A DNA stretch of 64,000 nt from Pisolithus tinctorius (taxonomy: Eukaryota; Basidiomycota; Agaricomycetes; Boletales; Pisolithaceae): assembly GCA_024663395.1 (NCBI GenBank), contig JANFAH010000002.1, positions 1-64,000 of the forward strand, written 5' to 3'. Shown piece by piece: positions 45,446-56,327 of the stretch. Each line of letters opens with the position of its first letter. Position 1 is the first letter of the stretch. The position numbers were made by a program, and so were the translations under genes. Under the pieces are notes generated by a model. The model ran no database searches, was not told the origin of the DNA, and saw only the letters and a list, made by a program, of their open reading frames with translations.

Positions 45446-45889
45446 TTTTTCGTGGGTCAACGTCAAATGAGAACGATGGAGCTGACCGATAAGGAAGCGC
45501 CGCACTAATATCGCACAGCATATACTAAAGTGGATCGTTGGCAACGGAGCCATTCCTGACTTCAGCCTCTTTATATTTTGCTAGATCCACGATCACCACT
45601 GTTCAGCACATTCTAATCACCACCGATCACATCAGCCAGACTAACCAACGTGTTTGAGAGCTGTCGAACATGGTGTGTGGTGGTATATGTGAACACCTAC
45701 GTTACGAGCTCCTGGCCTCCCCCTGTTTATATTTCCCTAGAGCATGTTCACTATTATTTGTCACATCCTACCCGCCTGTGCAGATGTTATAATGATTATA
45801 CAAAGTAATAGAAAGCCAGTGAACACAGGTTGCGCTGGGATATAATGAGTTCCGGCATACCTACTTCACTTCCTACTGTTGATATTTTT
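45446..45889. other. Spacer upstream of family B member 3
   Basis: No gene. From about 45640 diverged forms of the 153 bp satellite (GTGTTTGAGAGCTG, GAACACCTACG) begin, becoming regular after 45890. Confidence 0.4.
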
Positions 45890-48340
45890 TTAGACCATGT
45901 TCATCATCGTTCTATGCATTGAGGCCACATTTAGAAATGTCAGAAGGATGTTGGAAAGTGGCCAAAAGCTGGTGAATACACATTCCAGTGGCATATGATA
46001 AGTCTGAGCATGACCACCTGACTTCCTCCAGTCAAGTTTTTGCTAGACCACGTTCGCCACCGTTCGTCATGTCTTACACGTCTTTACCAATGGTACAATG
46101 ACCATCCATGGTGGTAGAAACCTGACGAACACCTGCTGTGATGGTATATGATAAGTTTGTTCATGACTGCCTGACCCGCCCCTTTCTATATTTTGCTAGA
46201 CCATGTTCGCCATTGTTCGTCATGTCCTAGACACCTTTACCATTGTCGGTAAGACCATTAAAGGTGGTAGCAACCTGACGAACACCTCCTGCGATTGTAT
46301 ATGATAGGTTTGTGCATGACCGCCTGACCTCCCCTTTTCTACATTTTGCTAGACCATGTTTGCCATTGTTTGTCATGTCCTACACACCTGTACTGGTGTT
46401 GGTAAGACCATTCAAGGTGGTAGCAACCCGACGAACACCTGCTGCAATGGTATATGATAAGTGTGCGCATGACCTCCTGACCCGCCCCTTTCTATATTTT
46501 GCTAGACCATGTTTGCCATTGTTCGTCACGTCCTAGACACCTTTACCAGTGTTGGTAAGACCATTGAAGGTGGTAGCAACCTGACGAACACCTGCTGCGA
46601 TGGTATATGATAAGTTTGTGCATGCCCGCCTGACCTGCCCCTTTCTATATTTTGCTAGACCATGTTCGCCATTGTTCGTCACATCCTAAACACCTTTCCC
46701 AGTGTTGGTAAGAACATTCCAGGTGGTAGCAACCCGACGAACACCTGCTGTGATGGTATATGATAAGTTTGCGCATGACCTCCTGACCCGCCCCTTTCTA
46801 TATTTTGCTAGACCATGTTCGCCATTGTTCGTCACATCCTAGACACCTTTACCAGTGTTGGTAAGACCATTAAAGGTGGTAGCAACCCGACGAACACCTG
46901 CTGCGATGGTATATGATAAGTTTGCACATGACCTCCTGACCTGCCCCTTTCTATATTTTGCTAGACCATGTTCGCCATTGTTCGTCACGTCCTAGACACC
47001 TTTACCAGTGTTGGTAAGACCATTAAAGGTGGTAGCAACCCGACGAACACCTGCTGCAATGGTATATGATAAATTTGCACATGACCTCCTGACCCGCCCC
47101 TTTCTATATTTTGCTAGACCATGTTCACCATTGTTCGTCACGTCCTAGACAACTTTACCAGTGTTGGTAAGACCATTAAAGGTGGTAGCAACCCGACGAA
47201 CACCTGCTGCGATGGTATATGATAAGTTTGTGCATGCCCACCTGACCCGCCCCTTTCTATATTTTGCTAGACCATGTTCGCCATTGTTCATCACGCCCTA
47301 AACACCTTTACCAGTGTTTGTAAGACCTTTCAAGGTGGTAGCAACCCGACGAACACCTGCTGCGATGGTATATGATAAATTTGCACATGACCTCCTGACC
47401 TGCCCCTTTCTATATTTTGCTAGACCATGTTCTCCATTGTTCGTCGCATCCTAGACACCTTTACCAGTGTTGGTAAGACCATTAAAGGTGGTAGCAACCC
47501 GACGAACACCTGCTGCGATGGTATATGATAAGTTTGCACATGACCTCCTGACCTGCCCCTTTCTATATTTTTCTAGACCATGTTCGCCATTGTTCGTCAC
47601 GTCCTAAACACCTTTACCAGTGTTTGTAAGACCATTAAAGGTGGTAGCAACCCGACGAACACCTGCTGCGATGGTATATGATAAATTTGCGCATGACCTC
47701 CTGACCCGCCCCTTTCTATATTTTGCTAGACCATGTTCGCCATTGTTCGTCACGTCCTAGACACCTTTACCAGTGTTGGTAAGACCATTAAAGGTGGTAG
47801 CAACCCGACGAACACCTGCTGCGATGGTATATGATAAGTTTGAGCATGACCTCCTGACCCGCCCCTTTCTATATTTTGCTAGACCATGTTCGCCATTGTT
47901 CGTCACGCCCGAAACACCTTTACCAGTGTTGGTAAGACAATTCAAGGTGGTAGCAACCTGACGAACACCTGCTGCGATGGTATATGATAAGTTTGCTCAT
48001 GACCTCCTGACCCACCCCTTTATATATTTTGCTAGACCATGTTCGCCATTGTTCGTCATGTCCTAAACACCTTTCCCAGTGTTGGCATGACCATTCAAGG
48101 TGGTAGAACCCTGGCGAACACCTGCTGTGATTGTATATGATAGGTTTGTGCATGACCACCTGGCCCGCCCCTGTCTACATTTTGCTAGACCATGTTTGCC
48201 ATTGTTTTCCATGTCTTAACCACCTTTACCAGTGTTGGAAACATTATCCATGGTGGTAGCAACCCGCTGAACACTGGCTCTGGCAGCGATATGTTAAAAT
48301 CTGGTATGGCCACCTGGCTTCCCCCCTGTTTATATCTTGC
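45890..48340. repeat. 153 bp satellite array 1, about 16 copies
   Basis: The anchor GCTAGACCATGTTCGCCATTG recurs near 46195, 46349, 46501, 46655, 46808, 46962, 47115, 47268, 47421, 47571, 47725, 47878, 48031 and 48184, so the period is 153-154 bp. Inner units are nearly identical and edge units diverged, the usual picture for unequal exchange. Each unit has GTTCGTC and GACGAAC arms about 65 bp apart. Same family as 52.8-54.6 kb. Confidence 0.93.
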
Positions 48341-48416
48341 TACTTGCCCGCTCTTCCATCATCTGTTGACATTCAATCGTAATAACAAGTCGAACTACCA
48401 CTACACATCAATTTAT

Positions 48417-50705
48417 CTAAGCATTCTTTTTCATCCCCAAGCCAGATTGATTTGCAAGTATCAAGTACCCCTTCTTGACATTGATGTCGATCACCGTGTC
48501 CTCCATGCTTTCCATCTTCTGAAGATGCAAACCCAAGTATGCTGCATCTGCCATGAGCATCCGCTGTAATTGGCATAGGTGTACAATCCTAGGGATAGAC
48601 ATTGAAGTGCAACATACATGCATTTCGTTGGTGGCTTTGAGATGTGAAAAAACATCGGTGACCTTCTGTCCATGCACCTTGCTGATCGCTCTCAAATTCA
48701 AGAAAAATTGCTTGAACTGAAATACACAAGTCAACGCGCACGGAACAAGAATGATGATGCTGGACAATTTAATACCTGTTCGTTGATACCATCCGCTCCG
48801 TCCTTGCAACCTTTGGCCAATGATCGGACAATGCCAGGAATCGTTTTCAGGAACGTAGCTACCTCCTCGCTATCGAGTGTGATTTGAGTTTGTGTATTGG
48901 TCGAGGTGAGCGGTTGGGCAATGTTAGATGGACCAGGCATCGGAGAAACCTCCCGCATTCCTTCAGGCAGTGTTCTGGCGATGGTGCACTTCCTTGGACT
49001 GACTGTCACGTTGATCATATCGAAATCATGGGCAAGCACCATTTGAGGGGTGCCCGAGGATTTCTGGCTTTGCAGGAGCTGTGTGGTAATGAATTCTTTC
49101 GTCGTCGCCACCCCCTTTCCTTTCTGTCTCCCTCCAGGATCCCTCCCAGATCGCTTGTTCGCAGGTGGATCGTCTGCTACAGGTGGAATGTCACCATGGG
49201 TAGCCATTTCATCATCCCCCACAGCCACTGCAAATGGTGTGTGATCTAGGCCCTCATTTACAACGCTAGCACCATGGGAAAATGATTCCAACGGGAAGTC
49301 GCCTTGTGATTCCATCATGTCTGAATCCAGCAGCGGAGACCAATGGGCTATCGTGATGAAAGCGGTATATTTATATGCGTTTCCACAGGAGAGTACAAAG
49401 CAATCGATATTAATTACTTACGGGGGGGAGGTCGACTGATCATCTGTAGCAAATGCTGACTAAACCCTATAGGCTGGCTGCCTTCCCTGTCAGGACATGC
49501 AGCAGGAGGGTTTGGAGATGGTCTTTTCCGTTGGCCACCCTCTTCTTCGTCGCTGCCCTCTGACAGCCGCCGCTTCTGTGTCACAGCCAGCTGACATCGG
49601 ATTGTGAGGTTCAGTGATGCCTGATGAGATGAAACACACTTGCCTGGTTTGGAGGAGGAGGGACATCGGAGTCCTGTTCCCCACCTCCATCATTTTTCCC
49701 CATATCGTTGCTGCCCTCGCTGCCCTCTGCTTCATTCTCATTGCGTCCTTCCCCCCCATTGCCCCCTTCCCCTCCGTGATCCTCATTCCCACTGATCTCA
49801 GGATTCGTATCATCTCCATGCTCCATGTCCTGGTCCACATCGCTCATGTTCTTTGGATCTATCTCCCCATCCGATCCCCCAGCATCTGTACCCTTTTCTT
49901 CATCCTTGAAACCAAGCCCCTCGTCCCATTCCACCCACTGAGATACTATTGATGTAATCAATGTAATGTCAGAATAAATGTCATTGGATTGGAAATGTCA
50001 CTCACTCCAAAGTGGGTCCAGTTCTTGTGAATACCAATCGACCACTTCGTCCCACATCTTCGGAAGGTCTTCATCAGGAACCGAATCTACCTCCCAATCA
50101 TATTGCCCCCCAATGAAACAATCTGGGATCCAATCACAATAACGACCCCAGTCCATTTCTGATGAGTGTATCAGACACCTGGATGATGAATGAAACCTGT
50201 ATGATGACTCACCGAAGGAATCTACCAATCTCTCAAGATTGGTTGGGCAATGTGCCCTGAAATTGTTTACCGACTCGGGATCATGTCGGCCGATGAGGTA
50301 TTCTGTCACCAGGAATTCCTCGAAGCTGGGACAGCGATGTGTTGGAATATCTTCTTCTTTCATACCAATGCTTGGGCGGATGAGGGCTTCGATGATGTTG
50401 TCCAGATGCATGATGTTTCTGAGGAGAGTGGGGCGGAAATTCGCATACTGTTTGCTTTGAGCCTTTTGGAAATGCAGATGTAATCGCATGAGGAGGTAAT
50501 ACCTCCATAAAAACAATTTTATGAAGGTGAAATAGCGCGCGGGGAGCAATACACAGTCTTCAGTGATCTTGAGGTAGAGATTCGTGGACGTGACCTTCAC
50601 CATGGTCTCCTCGGGATCTGCATATTCCACCTTGTATATGATCTGCTTGATGTAATCGATCTGCCGCGGTGTTGGGAGTGATTGTTGCCAGTAGTAGTCC
50701 GACAT
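48417..50705 (-). CDS. Family B member 2, intact long form
   Basis: Seven exons: 50705-50213, 50158-50006, 49945-49644, about 49580-49432, about 49350-48776, 48716-48618, 48563-48417; the third intron has a GC donor. All junctions keep frame. Domain order: family core (MSDYYWQQSLPTPRQIDY, FLWRYYLLMRLHLHFQK, FLVTEYLIGRHDPESVN, FRAHCPTNLERL), a WYSQELDPLW segment, an acidic Gly/Asn-rich linker, a Lys/Pro-rich part (QKRRLSEGSDEEEGGQRKR), a middle region with FDMINVTVSPRK, and a helical C-terminus (FKQFFLNLRAISKVHGQKV, MLMADAAYLGLHLQKMES). No known domain recognised. It lies between two arrays of the 153 bp satellite, next to A2 on the same strand. Confidence 0.75.
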
Positions 50706-51398
50706 GTCGTTGAGATCGATCTCGAATCAGGCTGAATGATAAGGATGAAGGTGAAATTTGTAGCAACACAGCATATCGCCTAAATCGGTCCCACATTAAT
50801 GAGGCCTTTGATCGGTAGCACGTGTATCGTATATTTCTGTCAACCGAAGACCGATCGATGACATGTGGTGGATTAACCTCATCTTCTCCTCTCATGCGCA
50901 GCCCATTTCAATGGCAATAGCTGCATAGTGATAGTAGCTTCTGGAGTCGTTGCAAGTGCCAGTGGAATGTGAAACACCATAAATCCCACCTCCTTGTCGA
51001 TTGCACGACAGACCCCATGACTGCCAAACTTCAAATAGCATACAATGCATGTTGCTGTTGCTTCGGGTTGTGCCAGCATCTGATCTAGTGTATTCATCGT
51101 AGTGTGATGGGACTGGACATGATGTTTCATTGGTCGAGTAGCTTCGCTGAATGGGAATGGAAACACTTGTAAATCTCTAGTCTAATGAATGGAGACCACC
51201 AGTTCCAGGAAAATCTCAGGGGGAAATCCCAGCACTTCTGGCAGCAGCATTTACTTGTACATGTACATGTGCAGAACACCCTATAAAGGCCATTATTATT
51301 TGACGCCTATGATCCCACTTCTGTGTCTGATGGACAATAGATGGAGACGTCTACCAAGTACATTGATATATATACGTACAAGTGATATCTTTAATGCC
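50706..51398. other. Intergenic between the B2 start and the A2 stop
   Basis: 693 bp with no supported gene; presumably contains the B2 promoter. Short open frames have no family resemblance. Confidence 0.45.
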
Positions 51399-52426
51399 TT
51401 AGACATCCATCGAAGAGCGGTCAGATCCAGAGGGCGATGGCATGGGGGACTTATGCTTATGTTTATCTTTCAGCCTCTGAGAGGCTCTGCGCTCATTCAC
51501 GGTCCCTCCCGCTCGTCTCTTGCCCTTATCACGTCCCTTGCCCTTGCTACGCACCCCACCACTGCGATGACCTCCTCCAATGCTATCATCTCCCTCTCCC
51601 TGCGCCTTTCCCTTGCCTTTATCTGCAGCGCTGCCTTGTAGATGTTCTTTGTACGTGTATCTGACTGTTTCGAGTTAGAATTCAGTAGATGGGGAAGGAA
51701 AGTATCCCTGTGCTTACAGTCAGGGTCCTCATCCTCCACTGGATCATAGAAGTCCACCATCACGTCGATCAGCTTCCTTGCCACATCCACAGTCTTCATC
51801 TTCTCATCCATTTCGAACTGAGTCCGACTCCCATACCACATCTCGCCCAGGGTGCGCTCATGGCGAACCCAGTCTGTGGTATAAGTATGTGAATGGCAGC
51901 AAAAGGTTACAAGGAAATCGAAACACTTACCAACCTCTGCAATGCTGGCGTGGTTGATGTTGTGGTCGTTGTTGCGTCTATAATTCCTCACCTGGGCTGG
52001 TTCATGGCGCCGCACGAAATATTCTATCAATAAGTAGTTGTCAAATGTCAGACTGCGCCAATCGAGTGTGCGATCTGTGCGTTTGACTTTCTTCGCCTCC
52101 ACAATTACTTGAACGAAAACCCTGTTCATATATGCGAGGATCATGGTCAGATTCTCCACCAGTGGCTCTTCCACCTGCACCTCCCCCTTCTTCTTGAAGC
52201 GAAGCACCAGCTGGATCGCCTTTTCTCTCCAGGTGAAAGCCTGAATAGGCTCGTAGTAGTGATGGGGGAGCTCCACGACGACTTTATCGTCAGCATGGGT
52301 GACCTGGCATGGCCAGACGGTCCCTTCGGAGTCTCCTGGAGCCAATCTGACATGTCGATCTTTTTTCAACAAAGCTTTGCGATTGTGGATGAATCCGAGG
52401 GAAGACAGGTAGTACTGGGTAGCCAT
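51399..52426 (-). CDS. Family A member 2, intact
   Basis: Three exons, 52426-51931, 51873-51718 and 51664-51399, with GTAAGT/CAG and GTAAGC/CAG introns, both phase 1. The start at 52426 (MATQYYLSSLG) is chosen over an upstream in-frame ATG because A1 starts there. Core: LPHHYYEPIQAFTWREKAI, LTMILAYMNRVFVQVIVEA, LDWRSLTFDNYLLIEYFV, RRHEPAQVRNYRRNN, then RTLGEMWYGSR, KLIDVMVDFYDPVEDEDPD. After the second intron it reads RYTYKEHLQ and a low-complexity basic tail of KGKGKA/KGKGRDKGKRR repeats ending SDRSSMDV. The tail is typical of nucleic-acid contact or nuclear targeting, but no function is known. Distant homology with family B is supported by motif order and matching intron positions. Confidence 0.78.
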
Positions 52427-52780
52427 GGTAGTAGTCAAGATCAATTACATAATCTATCTTGTAAATGTAACTCCATCATTGATCGCTTATGTAAGTGGAA
52501 TGTAAGGCAAATAGTGCATGTCATGCACCGCATACATACAGCGAGACTGACTATGTCCAAGGCACGAAGACTCCATGTCCTGATAGATACTGTAATGGAC
52601 CAGTTTATAAAACTGATCACAAGGTGGGCGGGTCAGCCCTCACGCCAAATACAGTAGTATACCTGTTCAGCACCATTACCATCGATTCCCCCTGTAAAGT
52701 GGTCGGGCAGACTATCCAAAGTGTTGAAGGCTATGGAACACCGATTGGTTTCAGCATTACCACCTGACTTCCCGCTGTAG
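52427..52780. other. Upstream spacer of family A member 2
   Basis: No gene recognised; presumably the A2 promoter. Ends where the second 153 bp satellite array begins. Confidence 0.4.
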
Positions 52781-54620
52781 ATACTTTGCTGGACCATGGG
52801 TTTACCATGACATCATTCAGACATAATAAGGTGGTAGAAGCCTTGCAAACACCTTTCAGTATGGCCACCCGACTTCCCCCAGTCTACATTTCGCTAGACC
52901 ATGTTCGTCATTGTTCGGCATGTCACCACAACCTTTACCAATGTTAGTAAGACTGCCTAAGGTGGTGGAAGCATGGCGAACACAGGTTCTGGTGGTATAT
53001 GATAAGTTTCAGTATGACCACCCGACTTCCTCCTCTCCATATATTTGTTCTTCGTTGTTCTGCACATCTTAACCTCACTTACCAATGTTACAGGGTGATT
53101 TCAATATGGGGAAATCCTGGAGAACACAGTATTTAGTGGTATATGATAAGTTTCGGTATGTCGACCTGACCTCCCCCTGTCTATATTTTGCTAGGCGATG
53201 GTAGCCATTGTTCGTCATGTCTTGACCACCTTTACCAATGTCAGTAAGACCATCCACAGTGGTAGAAATCCGACGAACACTGACTCTGACAGTATATGAT
53301 AAGTTTGCACATGACCACCTGACCTCCCCCAGTCTATATTTTGCTAGGCGATGTTCTCCATTGTCTGCCATGTCTTAACCACATTTACCAGTGTCAGAAA
53401 GGCTATCCAAGATGTAGCAACCTGAAAAATGCTTTCTCTGATGGTATATGATAAATTTGAGTATGACCACCTGAACCCTCCCCCCTTTCTATATTTTGCT
53501 AGGTGATGTTCGCCATTGTTCGTCATGTCTTAACCACCTTTACCAATGTAGGTAAGACTATCTACAGTGGTAGAAACCCAACGAACACTGGGTCCGATGG
53601 TACATGATAAATTTGAGCATGTCCACCCGACTTCCCCCAGTCTTTTTTTTGCTAGACCACATTCTCCACGGTTCCCCATCTCTTAAACCACTTTACCAAT
53701 GTTCCCAAGACTATCTACAGTGGTAGGAACCTGACGAACGCTTGTGTCAATGGTATATGATAAGTTTGTGCATGACCACCTGACCTCCCCCTGTTTATAT
53801 TTTGTTAGACCATGTTCGTCATTGTTCGTCATGTCTTGACCACCTTTACCAATGTCAGTAAGACCATCCACAGTGGTAGAAATCCGACGAACACTGACTC
53901 TGACGGTATATGATAAGTTTGCGCATGACCACCTGACCTCCCCCAGTCTATATTTTGCTAGGCGATGTTCTCCATTGTCTGCCATGTCTTAACCACATGT
54001 ACCAGTGTCAGCAAGGCTATCCACGATGTAGCAACCTGACAAATGCTTTCTCTGATGGTATATGATAAATTTGAGTATGACCACCTGACCCCTCCCCCCT
54101 TTCTATATTTTGCTAGGTGATGTTCGCCATTGTTCGTCATGTCTTAACAACCATTACCAATGTAGGTAAGACTATCTACAGTGGTAGAAACCAGACGAAC
54201 ACTGGGTCCGATGGTACATGATAAATTTGAGTATGTCCACCTGACTTCCCCCATTCTTTTTTTTGCTAGACCACATTCTCCACTGTTCCCCATCTCTTAA
54301 ACCCCTTTACCAATGTTCTCAAGACTATCCACAGTGGTAGGAACCTGATGAGCACTTGTGTCAATGGTATATGATAAGTTTGTGCATGACCACCTGACCT
54401 CCCCCAGTCTATATTTTGCTAGGCGATGTTCGCCATTGTCCGCCATGTCTTAACCACATTTACCGGTGTCAGCAAGGCTATCCACGATGTAGCAACCTGA
54501 CAAATGCTTTCTCTGATGGTATATGATAAATTTGAGTATGACCACCTGACCCCTCCCCCCTTTCTATATTTTGCTAGACCATGTTCCTTGTTGTTCAGCA
54601 TGTCTCACCCACATTTACTG
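52780..54620. repeat. 153 bp satellite array 2, about 12 copies with higher-order structure
   Basis: Same unit as 45.9-48.3 kb. Units at 53343, 53500 and 53651 recur at 53959, 54116 and 54267, so a four-unit block of about 616 bp has been duplicated, with a further part-block at 54418. Variant units share GCTAGGCGATGTTCTCCATT or TTTTTTTGCTAGACCAC. Confidence 0.9.
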
Positions 54621-54641
54621 ATGTAATTAAGGCCATCTAAA

Positions 54642-56176
54642 TCATGTGGATCCAGTTTGCTGCTTTTGTCCATGATGCATTCTGCCTATTATGCCTACAT
54701 GTGTTTTCCATGTCATAATCCATGTAGAGGGGCCAGGTGCGATGGTGCTGATGGTCTGGAAAATCTTTGAAATATCACATACTAGTGCATGATCACCCTG
54801 CTGCTCTTTATTCAGTTCTACCACAGCATCTGACGCTACCAATGCAGCATTTAGCCTCCTGATCATCACCCTGGCCTCTTCTAATTCCTTTCTTTCTGTT
54901 CAATGGCTGGCATTTGTTTGGGTCAGGGTTCTACAGCCAAGAAAGAGCCTACATCATATGTAACACTCTCTGCCTTCTGCAAAACAGAGGGAGCATCCAT
55001 AATACACATATGACTTCTGTGCCTGTTGGATCAGGTCACTGGTCATATGATTTTGTAGAACAGTTTCAACCTCCTGTCTCTGCCTGTTCTGTGCTGCTCT
55101 GACCTCCTCCCACATACTCATCATAACCTCACCATTTCCCACCACACCACCCTCATTTCCCCTGCATATCGGAATGCACAGGACACACACCTGAATATCC
55201 TGCAGTGAGAGACCTGTCCCATTTAGGACTTCCTTTGTGATGTCCAAGGGTCTGGTGCTTCCCTTTGCGAGTTTCTGTAAACAACTGCAGTGGAACCAAT
55301 TTTTGCAGGTTCGACAATACCGTTGTTCAGCTTTGTCTGGGTTATATGGTTTTTCACAGACAGAGCAAGCATGGAAGGGGCCCTGATGGGGTGTAGTTTA
55401 TGTCAGGAGTTTTTCAAAAATCGGTGTCATGCCATTCATCCATACCTGGATGACTTGTTTACCATGTGTGCTCATGGTCCACCGTGTATACATATCCTTG
55501 GGTCCTATCAGAGGACCAAAACACCTTTCTGCACTGAAAGATGTGATGTCTGCTGGCGCTATGCTCTCCATGAGCTTCCAAGCTGTATACAAAATTCAGG
55601 GATGACTTACACACGATGGCCTCTGGTTCGATGATGTCATTGTGGTCCGATAGAACCAGCTCATTGTTGCCAATGTATTTTCTCATGCTTTTTGTGAGTG
55701 AGTCAAAGATACAAGGAACTCGATGACAGCCAGCTCACTTTTTGTCTCCTATATCGCTCCTGCTGTAGTACCACTGCACTTCAACCCATGCCTTCTGTAT
55801 TGCATGTCAGAAGGGTGAACACCCACATGGCACTGGAAATCTCTTACATTACTTCTCTTCAACCGTTGGACTCTGATGTCCTTGATCACAGCATACCACA
55901 GGCTGCCATCGTCGCCATTTACAAAGATGCTAATTAAAGTTTCCATCAGTGAACGACATGCCCAGCCAGTCTTTTCTTACTTATCACCCCTTTGGAAGGT
56001 GTGGGTCATGTGTTCTGGAACTTCCTCCCTTCCATCCAGGATGTCTTCACCTGCACCGGTGAGGTTCGTCACTGGCTGGATGAGCTTAAATGACTGCTAG
56101 TGTCTAATCGAGACCTACCACTTAGCTTGGAGGATGATGGAAGGGAAAGAAAGGTCTTGTTGGATGGAGGGGCCAT
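54642..56176 (-). CDS. BAH-PHD chromatin-reader protein
   Basis: Read by eye across several short introns: KLIQPVTNLTGAGEDILDG, then a BAH domain (FVNGDDGSLWYAVIKDIRV, AWVEVQWYYSRSDIGDK, NNELVLSDHNDIIEPEAIV, LIGPKDMYTRWTM). Then a PHD finger: CSVC-x12-CRTC-x4-H-x2-C ... CVLC, i.e. C4HC3 spacing with PYNPD between the first pairs. The C-terminus is a coiled coil (MWEEVRAAQNRQRQEVETVL, RQRVLHMIKELEEARVMIRR) ending at 54642. BAH and PHD modules read histone tails, so a nuclear chromatin role is expected by family. The first exon (MAPPSNKTFLSLPSSSKL from 56176) does not splice cleanly to the next, so the N-terminus is uncertain or broken. It is divergent from the Ulp1-fused gene, 151 bp away. Confidence 0.72.
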
Positions 56177-56327
56177 GTTGGGTTGGGAGGCGAAGTAAAA
56201 AGTCGGAGGGTAACCCGTGACGTCGCTTGCAATTCTCGGTTAGCCAGGGCGGACCCTGAAAAATTTTCTTTGGGTTTGGCGCGGCATTACGTGTTTGGGA
56301 TCGGCAAAGAACCAACATTCCACCGCC
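56177..56327. promoter_or_regulatory. 151 bp divergent promoter region
   Basis: The start codons at 56176 (minus) and 56328 (plus) face away from each other across 151 bp, so the two genes must share or interleave their promoters. The start at 56328 has a good context (CACCGCCATGGC). No TATA box is evident. Confidence 0.55.

Noticed and set aside
55290..55320. GGTTCGACAATACC as a possible tRNA B box
   Set aside because: It lies in the PHD-finger exon, and no A box or cloverleaf arms could be paired around it.
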